From contig JADJYS010000034.1 of assembly GCA_016719645.1 (NCBI GenBank), positions 1 to 32,697 of the forward strand: DNA of 32,697 nt, written 5' to 3'. Positions 24,819-32,697 of the stretch are shown one piece after another. The notes beneath the pieces were generated by a model, which did not search any database, had not been told where the DNA came from, and saw only the letters and a program-made list of their open reading frames with translations. This DNA is from a bacterium. GTDB lineage: Bacteria > Krumholzibacteriota > Krumholzibacteriia > LZORAL124-64-63. Within the stretch, counting starts at the first letter, position 1. Every line of letters starts with the position of its first letter. The position numbers and the translations under genes are program-made.

Positions 24819-26183
24819 GTGGAACCCGAACTGAGCCCCCTGCCCCACGAGATGCGCCGCGCCGCGGAGACCCGGCAGCCGCCGCAGAATCTCGACGCCG
24901 AGCGCGCCATCCTCGGCGCGGTCATGCTCGACCGCGACGCGCTGGGCGTGGCGCTCGAATCGATCCGCGCCGACGATTTCTACCGCCGCGAGCACCGGAT
25001 CATCTTCGGGGTCATGTGCGACCTCTACGAAAACGACCAGGCCATCGACGGCATCACGGTCGCCGAGGAGCTGGAGCGCCGCGGCGAACTGCTCAAGTGC
25101 GGCGGCAACGACTACCTCGCCGACATCCTGGCCGCGACCGCCACGGCCGCGAACGTCGCCTACCACGGGCGCATCGTGCGCGACAAGGCGGTGCTCAGGG
25201 GGCTGATCCACGTCTCGGGCGAGATCACCACCGACGCCTTCGCCGCCCGCGAGGAGACCGACACCATCCTCGACCGCGCCCAGACGCGCATCTACTCCAT
25301 CGCCGAGAGCCGCGAGACGCAGGCCTTCGCGTCGGTGCGGGACGTCGTGCCGGAGGCCTTCCGGCGCATCGACGAGGCGTCGCGCGCCAAGAGCGACATC
25401 ACCGGCCTGTCCACCGGCTTCGTGGAGTTCGACCGCATGACCGCCGGCCTGCAGCGCGGCGACCTGATCGTGCTGGCGGCGCGGCCGTCGATGGGCAAGA
25501 CCGCGCTGGCGCTGAACGTCGCCTACAGCGCCGCGGTGAAGGAGCGGGTGCCGGTCGCGATCTTCAGCCTGGAAATGGCCAAGGAGCAGCTCGTCATGCG
25601 CATGATCTGCGCCAGCGGGGGCTTCAACAACCACGAGCTGCGCAAGGGGCAGATCAAGTCGGAGCAGTGGCCGAAGCTGACCGAGGCCTGCAGCCGCCTG
25701 TCCGAGGCGCCCATCTTCATCGACGACTCCAGCGGCATCGGCGTGCTCGAGATGAAGGCCAAGGCGCGCCGGCTCAAGCAGCAGCACGACGTCGGCCTGA
25801 TCATCGTGGACTACATGCAGCTGATGTCCTCCACCTCGCGCGCCGAGAACCGCCAGCAGGAGATCTCGCAGATCAGCCGCAACCTCAAGGGCATGGCCAA
25901 GGACCTCGACGTGCCCGTCATGGCGCTGAGCCAGCTCTCGCGCGCCGTCGAGTCGCGCGGCGACCACAAGCCCATGCGCTCGGACCTGCGCGAGGCGGGA
26001 TCCATCGAGCAGGATGCCGACGTGGTCATGTTCATCTATCGTGAGGAGTACTACAAACCGGACGACGAGTCCGTGCGCAACAAGGCGACGGTCATCGTCG
26101 GCAAGCAGCGCAACGGTCCCATCGGCCAGTTCGACCTGCACTTCCACAAGTCGTTCACGCGATTCGCCGACCTGCAGCACTGA
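24819..26183 (+). CDS. dnaB: Replicative DNA helicase DnaB
   Basis: Hexameric 5'-3' helicase that opens the replication fork. The N-terminal domain starts PQNLDAERAILGAVMLDRDA, with FYRREHRIIFGVMCDLYEND. The RecA-like ATPase has GLSTGFVEFDRMTAGLQRGD, VLAARPSMGKTALALNVAYS (Walker A), FSLEMAKEQLVMRMI, LIIVDYMQLMSSTSRAENRQ (Walker B) and ALSQLSRAVESRGDHKPMRS followed by DLREAGSIEQDADVVMFIYR. The C-terminus KQRNGPIGQFDLHFHKSFTR is canonical. 454 residues, intact, no intein. GTG 24819 has GAGGA seven bases upstream. The DnaA-box arrays directly upstream suggest control by, or a physical link with, replication initiation. Confidence 0.96.
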   Translation: MEPELSPLPHEMRRAAETRQPPQNLDAERAILGAVMLDRDALGVALESIRADDFYRREHRIIFGVMCDLYENDQAIDGITVAEELERRGELLKCGGNDYLADILAATATAANVAYHGRIVRDKAVLRGLIHVSGEITTDAFAAREETDTILDRAQTRIYSIAESRETQAFASVRDVVPEAFRRIDEASRAKSDITGLSTGFVEFDRMTAGLQRGDLIVLAARPSMGKTALALNVAYSAAVKERVPVAIFSLEMAKEQLVMRMICASGGFNNHELRKGQIKSEQWPKLTEACSRLSEAPIFIDDSSGIGVLEMKAKARRLKQQHDVGLIIVDYMQLMSSTSRAENRQQEISQISRNLKGMAKDLDVPVMALSQLSRAVESRGDHKPMRSDLREAGSIEQDADVVMFIYREEYYKPDDESVRNKATVIVGKQRNGPIGQFDLHFHKSFTRFADLQH

Positions 26184-26217
26184 GCGGGGCGGCCGGACCG
26201 CAGAGGATCGCGACGAG

Positions 26218-26826
26218 ATGGCCGCACCCGACCAGCGCCGGATCACGGGCCTGCCCCTGTTCCCGCTCCCGGACGCCTTCCTGTTCCCGGGCGCCCTGGT
26301 CCCTTTGCACGTCTTCGAGCCGCGGTACCTGCAGATGGTCGGCGACCTGCTGGACACCGCCGGGCGCCTGGCGCTCGGCTGCCTGGACCCCGCCCGCCCC
26401 CCGCGGCCCGAGGGACCGGCGGTGCTGCCGGTGGCCGGCCTGGGCGAGATCGTCAGCCACCGCCGGCTCGACGACGGCCGCTACCTGATCTGGCTGCTGG
26501 GCCTCGACCGCCTGCGCATCGAAGAAGCGCCGAGCGACCGCCTCTACCGCCGTGTCCACGCCGAAGTCCTGGACGACGAGCCCGGAGAGCCGGCGCGCGA
26601 CGCGGCCCTGGCCCCGCGGTTGCGCGATGCGGTTGCCGCGCGCATGCTCCCCGGCGTGCAGCTCTCCGACGGCCTGGACACCGGGCTGCTCGCCGACCTC
26701 CTCTTCCAGCACCTGCCGCTGTCGCGCGAGCGCAAGGCGTGGGCCCTGGCCGAGCGGCACGTCACCCGCCGGGCCGAGGCGGCCCTGACCTGGCTCGACG
26801 GGCTCGCCGACGCGGCCGAAGCCTGA
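26218..26826 (+). CDS. LON N-terminal (substrate-binding) domain protein
   Basis: Stand-alone LON domain with no ATPase or protease part. The hallmark is GLPLFPLPDAFLFPGALVPL followed by HVFEPRYLQMVGDLL, then AVLPVAGLGEIVSHRRLDDG and YLIWLLGLDRLRIEEAPSD. The rest is helical (RLRDAVAARMLPG, LLADLLFQHLPLSRERKAWA). 202 residues, the usual size for these proteins. The family is thought to bind unfolded or specific proteins; its role is not settled. Intact, 34 bases after dnaB and 16 bases before the MBL gene, so probably cotranscribed. Confidence 0.88.
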   Translation: MAAPDQRRITGLPLFPLPDAFLFPGALVPLHVFEPRYLQMVGDLLDTAGRLALGCLDPARPPRPEGPAVLPVAGLGEIVSHRRLDDGRYLIWLLGLDRLRIEEAPSDRLYRRVHAEVLDDEPGEPARDAALAPRLRDAVAARMLPGVQLSDGLDTGLLADLLFQHLPLSRERKAWALAERHVTRRAEAALTWLDGLADAAEA

Positions 26827-26842
26827 GCGCCCCGGGAGCCCC

Positions 26843-27758
26843 ATGGACGACCTGACCCTCATCGACCTGGACCAGCCGCGCCGCGGCTACCGCAAGTTCA
26901 TCAGCTGCTGGCTGCGCCGGCGCGGCGACGAGACCTACGTCGTGGACCCCGGTCCCGCGAGCACGATCCCGCACCTGACGGCGCAGCTGCGCCGCCGCGG
27001 CGTGGCGCGCCTGGACCGGATCCTGCTGACGCACGTCCACCTCGACCACGGCGGCGGCGCCGGGCACCTCGCGGCGGCCTTCCCGGAGGCGCGCGTCGTG
27101 GTCTGGGAGGAGGCGGCGCGCCACCTCATCGATCCGCAGCGGTTGTGGGAGGGTTCGCTGCAGGTGTTGCGCGATCTGGCGCCGCTCTTCGGGCGGCCGC
27201 TGCCGGTGCCGGCCGATCGCATCGATCCGCCGTCGTCGCTGGAGACGCTGGGCATCCGCACCTTCCACACGCCCGGCCACGCCGCCCACCACCAGTGCTT
27301 CCCTCGACGACAGCACGCTGTTCGTGGGCGAGGCGGCGGGCATGACCTGCCCGACGCGCGGCGGCGCGCCCTACCTGCGGCCGGCCACGCCGCCGCGCTT
27401 CCACCTCCCGACGGCGCTGCGGTCGCTCGATCTGCTGCTCGCGCTCGATCCGGCGCCGGTACGCCTGGCCTGGGGCCACTACGGCGTGTGCGAAGAGCCC
27501 GGCCGCTTCCTGGCGGCGGCGCGCAGCCAGTTGCTGTTGTGGACCACGGTACTCGACGAAGTGCGCGCCATCCACGGTCCGACCTGGTCCCCGCAGTTGC
27601 AGGCCGCGGCGCTGCGCCGGCTGACCGACGCCGACCCCTGGTTCGCGACCATGGCGGATCTCGAGGACGACCTGCGCGAACGCGAGGCCGACTTCCTGCG
27701 CTACACGCTCGAGGGCATGCTCGGCTACCTCGAAGCGTCCGGCACGCCGGCCCGTTGA
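26843..27758 (+). CDS. Metallo-beta-lactamase fold hydrolase (one frameshift)
   Basis: Zinc-dependent hydrolase. The core has YVVDPGPASTIPHL, LDRILLTHVHLDHGGGAGHL with the HxHxDH metal site near residue 63, RTFHTPGHAAHHQC with a further metal His, and after a shift near 27300 LDDSTLFVGEAAGMTC (metal-bridging acidic position) and VRLAWGHYG (last His). A C-terminal helical part (VLDEVRAIHGPTWS, DLEDDLREREADFLRYTLEG) resembles the extension of the glyoxalase II/LACTB2-like branch. About 305 residues. The substrate is not identifiable. Confidence 0.85.
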
Positions 27759-27783
27759 CGTCCGCGACCGCGGGAGGGGCGAC

Positions 27784-28945
27784 ATGGGAATTCTCGATTC
27801 GCCGGCCAAGCGCGCGGCGCTGCTCGTCTTCACCGTCTCCTCGTTCCTCACGCCCTTCATGGCGTCGGCGATCGGGATGGCGCTGCCCGAAATCGGCAGG
27901 GAGTTCGCGATCGACGCCGTGTACCTGAGCTGGATGATGACGGCGTTCCTGCTGTCCGCGGCCGTCTTCCTCGTCCCGTTCGGCAGGTTGGCCGACATCC
28001 ACGGCCGCAAGCGGGTGTTCGTGCTCGGCATCGCGGTCTTCACCGTCTTTTCGCTCTGGTGCGCGGCGGCCGGTTCCGCCGCGATGCTGGTCGCCGGCCG
28101 GGCCCTGCAAGGGATCGGCAGCGCCATGATCTTCGGCACCGGCATCGCCATCCTCACCTCCGTCTTGCCGGACCACGAACGCGGCCGGGTGCTCGGGATC
28201 AACGTGGCCGCGGTTCACGCCGGCCTCGCGGCCGGCCCCTTCCTGGGCGGGATCCTGGTGCAGCACTTCGGCTGGCGCAGCATCTTCTACGTGAACGTCC
28301 CGGCGGGTGGCCTCATCACCCTGGTCGTGCTGTGGAGGCTGAAGGGGGAATGGGCCGAATCGCGGGGGGAGCGCTTCGACCTGCCCGGAGCGGTCCTCTA
28401 CGGCGCGGCGCTGGTCGCGATCATGCTGGGCTTCAGCGAGCTGACGGGCGGACGCGGCGTCTGGCTGCTCGCCGCGGGGATCGCGGGCCTGGTCCTGTTC
28501 GTGCGCCGGGAACTCGTGCGGCCAGTCCGGTCTTCGACCTGCGGCTCTTCCGGCACAACCCCGCCTCACCTACCTGGGATTCGGTCTTTTCTCGTCGCCC
28601 AACATGAACGCCGTGATGGGATCCGTCGAGCGCCGGCACTACGGCGTCGCTTCGGGCACGGTCGGCACCATGCGCCTGCTCGGGCAGATGTTCTCGATGG
28701 GGATCGTGACCCTGATCATCGCGGTGCACGTCGGGCGCGTCCCGATCACGCCGGCCAACCACGACCAGTTCATCGCGGGCCTGCGCACGGCGTTCTGCTT
28801 CGCGGCTCTCTGCGGCGCCGGGATCTTCGCGCTCGCTGGCCCGCGGCAGGATGCGTCCCGCGGCGGGTGTTCCCAGCCCCTCAGGCGAGTTCGTCGAGGA
28901 GCAGTCCCGTCAGGCGGTCCGCCGCGCGCAGCACCGCGGCGTTGA
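27784..28945 (+). CDS. MFS transporter, DHA2-like, with an internal deletion (frameshifted)
   Basis: Drug:proton-antiporter-like membrane carrier. The N-terminal half is well preserved: SFLTPFMASAIGMALPEIG, LSWMMTAFLLSAAVFLVPFG, RLADIHGRKRVFVLGIAVFT (motif A), ALQGIGSAMIFGTGIAIL and GPFLGGILVQHFGWRSIFYV (motif C region). After FDLRLFRHNP near 28550 the sequence jumps directly to LGFGLFSSPNMNAVMGSVER, which in relatives follows about 100 residues later. The late central transmembrane helices are therefore missing. The last part reads YGVASGTVGTMRLLGQMFSM, then FIAGLRTAFCFAALCGAGIF. The true end is unclear; I use the frame stopping at 28945, which overlaps the convergent gene. It is either a defective transporter or an assembly collapse. 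Confidence 0.75.
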
Positions 28946-29123
28946 CCTCGAAGGTCCGCAGGGCCTGCCGGGCTTCGATGACTTCGCGCACCAGATCCGG
29001 CGGCACGGGACCCCGGGCGGGGTCGGTGGCCCGCCAGCGCGCCACACGCTCGGCGACGCCGTCCAGCCGGTTCTGCTGGGCCATCATGGCGGACATGGCG
29101 TTGTTGACGGCCTGGACGCTCAA
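28881..29123 (-). CDS. Miniature flagellar rod/hook-like protein
   Basis: 80 residues. The N-terminal helix (VNNAMSAMMAQQNRLDGVAE) matches the start of flagellar rod and hook proteins (pattern ALxAxxAQQxRLDxxAxNIAN). The C-terminal helix (PDLVREVIEARQALRTFEVN followed by AAVLRAADRLTGLLLDEL) matches the Flg_bbr_C helix (VxLAxEMVxLIxAQRAYxANAKVIxTADEML). The two helices that normally pack together are joined directly, with no domain between. It starts at TTG 29123 behind a GGAGG site; the stop is at 28881-28883. No other flagellar gene is recognisable in the window. It could be a rod adaptor or a degenerate FlgC-like gene. Confidence 0.6.
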   Translation of the reverse strand: MSVQAVNNAMSAMMAQQNRLDGVAERVARWRATDPARGPVPPDLVREVIEARQALRTFEVNAAVLRAADRLTGLLLDELA

Positions 29124-29135
29124 GGCGGAACCTCC

Positions 29136-29520
29136 CGCCTACGCCATCGGCAGCCTGGGCTGAAACTTGAGCGGCTTTCTGCCGATCCCTCAACTCATTG
29201 CCCCACATCAGGTAGGCTCTACCGATGGCGGCGGTGGAACCCTGCCGCAGGGTGGCGAACCACTTCTCGAGCAGGTGCTGGATGCTCTTTGTCGATGCCC
29301 TGAGCGGCCGCCGCAACAAATCGGCCGCCGGCGTCGTAGTTGGCCGGATCGAATACACCCGAGGGGGCACGTCGCCGGCGCGCGGCGTGGAGCGATTGAA
29401 CTGATCGGGGCAGGCGCGATGGAGCGAGTGGATTCGGAAATCACGTCCCCGCACACGGCGGTCACCGAGAGATGCAGGATGCCGATGACCTGATCGGCGG
29501 TTATCGGTAACCGCGGCTGC
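29136..29520 (-). other. Unassigned region, possible frameshifted small gene
   Basis: This is most of the 437-base gap between the rod-like gene and mlaE. On the minus strand a helical stretch is visible, KSIQHLLEKWFATLRQGSTA followed by AIGRAYLMWGNELRDR. In a neighbouring frame VFDPANYDAGGRFVAAAA precedes it, and KPLKFQPRLPMA with a stop near 29136 follows. This looks like protein sequence broken by indels, lying upstream of the rod-like gene in the same direction. I do not recognise a family. No RNA gene or repeat is evident. Confidence 0.3.
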
Positions 29521-29522
29521 AG

Positions 29523-29551
29523 TGGACACCCGGCCGAAGTCCGTTTATATT
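29523..29551 (+). promoter_or_regulatory. Sigma-70-type promoter for mlaEFD, almost leaderless
   Basis: TGGACA (29523-29528), a 17-base spacer and TATATT (29546-29551). The predicted start near 29558 is only about three bases before the mlaE ATG at 29561, and no Shine-Dalgarno sequence is present. Confidence 0.65.
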
Positions 29552-29560
29552 CGGCCCGTT

Positions 29561-30348
29561 ATGACATCCATCTTCTCCGGTATCGGCGGTTGGAGCCTGG
29601 CCGCCCTGGCCAGCGCGGGCCGTGGCAGCATGCTGCTGCTGGAGATCATCCGGCAGTTCCCCCACATCCCCAAGATGCGCCGGCAGGTGCTCGAGCACAT
29701 GCACATCGTGGCCGTCGGGTCGCTGCCGCTGGTCCTGACGACCTCGATCTTCGTGGGCGCGGTGACGGCGGTGCAGGCCGTCTACCAGATGCAAGCCTAC
29801 GTGCCGATGAAGTTCCTCGGGACGGTCATCTCGAAATCGGTCTTCATCGAGCTGGGTCCGGTGCTGGTGGCCCTGGTCGTCGGCGGCCGGCTGTGCGCCA
29901 ACTACGCCGCCGAACTGGGCACCATGAAGGTGACCGAGCAGCTCGACGCGCTGGAGATGCTGGCCATCGACCCGATGCGGTACCTGGCGATGCCGCGCTT
30001 CGTGGCCACGTTCCTGATGCTGCCGGTGATCACCGTCTTCGCCGACGCCATCGCCATCATCAGCGGCTACTTCGTCTCGGTGGCGACCATGGACGTCACC
30101 ATCAGCACCTTCAAGGAAGGCCTGCTGATGTACTTCGACCTGGCCGACCTGTTCAGAGGCCTGCTGAAGTCCTTCTTCTTCGGCGGCATCATCGCCATGT
30201 CCGGGCTCTACTTCGGCCTGAACACCCGCGGCGGCGCCGAGGGCGTGGGCAACGCGACGATGATGGCCGTGGTCGGCAGCTGCGTGAGCGTGCTGGTCGC
30301 GGACTACTTCCTGGCCACCTTCCTGTTCCAGATCGTCTTCGGAAGTGA
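29561..30348 (+). CDS. mlaE: Mla-type ABC transporter permease MlaE
   Basis: Inner-membrane permease of the phospholipid transport system that keeps outer-membrane lipid asymmetry. Seen are an amphipathic start (MTSIFSGIGGWSLAALASAG), HIVAVGSLPLVLTTSIFVGA, VFIELGPVLVALVVGGRLCA, the coupling segment AAELGTMKVTEQLDALEMLA, IDPMRYLAMPRFVATFLMLP and YFGLNTRGGAEGVGNATMMA, ending VADYFLATFLFQIVF. About 262 residues. ATG 29561 fits family N-termini. The natural stop is taken as TGA 30346-30348, which needs one base shift; without it the frame runs on into mlaF. First gene of mlaEFD. Confidence 0.92.
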
Positions 30349-30352
30349 CGCG

Positions 30353-31163
30353 ATGACCGCACCTGCCGCCATGCCCGCCCCGCCTGATTTCCGCGTCGCG
30401 GATCCCCTCCGCGCGCCAGGATCACGATGCAGGGGTGACCAAGTCCTTCCAGGGCCGCAAGGTGCTCGACGGGCTGGACTTCTCGATCGCGCGCGGCGAG
30501 ACGGTGGTGATCATCGGGCGCAGCGGCGAGGGCAAATCCGTGCTGCTGAAGCACATCGTCCGGCTGCTGGAACCCGACGCGGGTTCGATCTGGATCGACG
30601 GCGCCGAGATCACGACCCTGCCCCGCGACGGGCTGTTTCGCTGCGCAAGCGCTTCGGGATGCTGTTCCAGGGCGCCTGCCCGGTTCGATCGATGACCATC
30701 TGCGAGAACGTGGGCCTCGGCCTGACTCGAACACTCCGGGGCTGCCGCCGCGGAGGTCCGCGAGCGCGCGCAACTGCCTGGCGATGGTGGGCCTCGCGCA
30801 GGTCGAGGTGACAAGCTGCCGTCGGAGCTGTCCGGGGGCATGAAGAAGCGCGCCGGCCTGGCCCGCGCCATCGCCATGGAGCCCGACTTACATCCTGTAC
30901 GACGAGCCGACCACGGGGCTGGACCCGATCACCGGCGACGCGATCAACGACGCGATCCCGAAGCCTCCAGCAGGAGCTGCACGTGACGTCGGTCGTGGTG
31001 ACCCACGACATGGCCAGCGCGTTCAAGATCGCCGACCGCGTCGCCATGCTGAACCGCGGCCGCATCATCTACGCCGGCTCGGTCGACGATCCGCAACACG
31101 GACCACCCGATGGTCCGGCAGTTCATCGAAGGCAGCGCGTCCGGAACGCTGGGCCTGTTCTGA
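30353..31163 (+). CDS. mlaF: Mla-type ABC transporter ATP-binding protein MlaF (frameshifted)
   Basis: Cytoplasmic ATPase of the Mla transporter. After a short lead the domain starts ITMQGVTKSFQGRKVLDGLD. The motifs are in order: VVIIGRSGEGKSVLLKHIVR (Walker A), RKRFGMLFQGA (Q-loop), KLPSELSGGMKKRAGLARAI (signature LSGGM), ILYDEPTTGLDPITGDAIND (Walker B and D-loop) and VVVTHDMASAFKIADRVAML (H-loop His). The C-terminus reads GRIIYAGSVDD, MVRQFIEGSASGTLGLF. ATG 30353 follows GGAAG. At least eight indels break the frame; the stop is at 31161-31163. About 268 residues, normal. Confidence 0.92.
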
Positions 31164-31197
31164 GGCCGGCGTGGGCGCCGCGTCGCGGGGAGGTGCC

Positions 31198-32111
31198 GTG
31201 AAGAGGAAGCCTGAGGAGGTCCAGGTCGGCATCACGGTGATCCTGTCGCTGCGTGGTGCTGATCTGGGGATGCTCTGGTTCAGGCAGGTGCGGTTCGCCG
31301 GCGGCGTCTCGCACCGGTGCCGTGGAGTTCCCGTCCGTGGGCGGGTTGCAGATCCACGCCGACCGCGTCCAGGTAAGCGGGATCCGGTACGCGCGGGTCG
31401 AGGATTTCGCGATAGTCGGCGGACAAGGTCCGGGTCAGCTTCCGTGGAGCCCCAGGCCCGGCTCACCAGGATCCGCGCACCGCGCTGACCAGCATGGGCA
31501 TCGTGGGGAGATGCTCGTGGAGATCACGCCCAGCACTGGGGCGCGCGGCGCCGGAGGGGCCGCGTCTTCCGGGCGCGAGGTGCTCAAGACATGGGCGTCG
31601 ATGATGAACGAGGGGCCCACGCCGCGCTGGAGGACAAGCGGACGCTGACCCGGAGCTGACCGCCTTCCGATGCGAGGTGCGCGAGGGGCGACCGCGTCGG
31701 CTGATCATGGACGACACCCGCGGCAGCGTGGCGTCCCTGCGCGCCACGAACGAGGAACTGACCCTCGCTGAGGAATTTGAAGCACCTGGTCGCGGACCCG
31801 CGGGCCGCCACCGCGGCCGTGCGCACGGCCGTCCGCCGGTCCGGAAAGCCTGCTCGCCGGGACGCTGCGGGGCGCCAGCTCGATGCTGCCCGCGTGGATT
31901 CGCTGACCATCCTGCTGGCGCGGACCACCACGTCGCTGGCGGCCCCGGGGTGGAGCGGCCGTCCCAGGTCGGCCAGAGGCACGGCGGGCCGCATGCCGAT
32001 GGATGATTTCCTGGTGCCGCGCTGGCGGAATCGACCATCGTCTGCGGTGCAGGACCTGATCGCCGACGTGTAAGGCGCGGCCCAAGCGGTACTTCCACAT
32101 GAGCCTGTTGA
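31198..32111 (+). CDS. mlaD: MCE-domain substrate-binding protein MlaD (heavily frameshifted)
   Basis: Membrane-anchored periplasmic lipid-binding ring protein of the Mla system. GTG 31198 follows GGGGAGG. The start KRKPEEVQVGITVILSL and a VVLIWGMLWF-like helix give the membrane anchor. The MCE domain follows in changing frames: VEFPSVGGLQIHADRVQVSG, IRYARVEDFAIV, LTSMGIVGEMLVEITP. Then come coiled-coil parts (TRGSVASLRATNEELTLAE, AATAAVRTAV) and the typical tail with GTAGRM, DLIADV, and ARPKRYFHMSL near 32075-32108. Frame changes occur every 30-80 bases. The stop is approximate (a TGA lies at 32109-32111). It directly follows mlaF, completing an mlaEFD order. Confidence 0.8.
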
Positions 32112-32697
32112 CATTCACAGCCCAGCCCGGGGAGTCCGGCGGGGACCGAGGAGGAGACATGGACCAACTTCCAGACAGCAGCGGATGACCTGAGGCCGTC
32201 AAAAGGGACGCCACTCATGACCGAGATCTAGGGGCAGCAGCTCTACTCCCAGCGCTCGTCGCCATCGACGGAGGACCCCCTCGGCCAACCGGGACATGTT
32301 CACGACGCTTGGCGCCCCCGCGACGAGGACGACCGTGGCGCTGCACCGCACGGCACGGCACGAGAGCCTGGTCGAGGCGGGCCGCATCGACCTGTCTTAA
32401 ATCCACCGCGAAGCTGGACCACGAAGCCAACCACGTCATCTCGACGACTCAACCTGCGCAAGTCGATCAAGCAGGGACCTTTGAGATGGCCCCGTGATCG
32501 GCATCAGCTGCGACCTCGAGAACAGGCCGCATCAGCTTTACTGCCCGCACGGAGCGCCGGCGGCGACCCCGCCCAGGCCGACACGACTGAACCTCAGGCT
32601 TGGCTGTTCACCTGGCTGGGAGTGGGAAGTCGGAGCACCTCGCGCAGCTGGTCGAGCTGGCGGAGAAGATGACGTGCAGGACGAGTACTGGGCGGAC
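32112..32697 (+). other. Unresolved partial coding region at the right edge
   Basis: GGAGGAGACATGG at 32150-32162 looks like a ribosome site and start. Fragments such as MTEIY near 32218, NRDMFTTLGAP near 32300, ESLVEAGRIDLS near 32360 and LRKSIKQG near 32455 suggest a helical protein read in several frames. They vaguely recall the helical tails of MCE proteins, but I cannot assign a family, and the sequence runs off the window. Confidence 0.25.

Overview
This is a GC-rich bacterial contig segment from a Gram-negative, probably anaerobic organism. The Gram-negative reading rests on an Mla lipid-transport operon, an outer-membrane barrel protein and an N-terminal lipoprotein. The anaerobic reading rests on the [FeFe]-hydrogenase maturase HydF. 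SelB implies selenocysteine decoding. An exported HAF-repeat protein with a FlgD-like C-terminal sorting domain is a feature I associate with Eisenbacteria/Krumholzibacteriota-type and other FCB-group lineages. The lineage is inference only; no rRNA is present.

Layout. 1-1948: an ECF sigma/anti-sigma pair flanked by two Spy/CpxP-like (LTxxQ) periplasmic proteins. 1972-4762: a strong promoter, a TPR lipoprotein and rho. 4917-9584: the translation/cell-wall cluster rpmE, DUF1385, prfA, prmC, murA. 9637-10872: a compositionally distinct DUF222-HNH endonuclease gene bracketed by palindromic inverted repeats. 10983-13951: selB-ispG. 13981-14129: a 149-bp cruciform-like element. 14260-15894: the HAF-repeat protein, separated by a terminator from the leftward unit barrel protein - NFACT protein - hydF (19285 to 15971). 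19497-20996: yicC-gmk. 21114-23573: rpoZ-coaBC-uracil-DNA glycosylase. 23578-24459 (minus): a methyltransferase. 24460-24818: a gap with two arrays of DnaA-box-like sequences on an 11-bp pitch. 24819-28945: dnaB, a LON-domain protein, an MBL hydrolase and an MFS transporter. 28881-29123 (minus): a miniature flagellar-rod-like protein. 29561 onward: mlaE-mlaF-mlaD and an unresolved partial gene.

Quality. Many genes carry single-base indels, densest in roughly the first 5 kb and last 4 kb. They hit essential genes (rho, prfA, murA, gmk, rpmE), so I treat them as consensus errors and report each gene over its full reconstructed span rather than as a pseudogene. Genes that read cleanly are the HNH gene, selB, ispG, the HAF protein, hydF, rpoZ, coaBC, dnaB and the LON-domain gene.

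The most unusual signals are the phased DnaA-box arrays before dnaB, the HNH gene with its palindromic ends, the cruciform after ispG, a terminator-shaped hairpin inside coaBC, and the flagellar-rod miniature protein.
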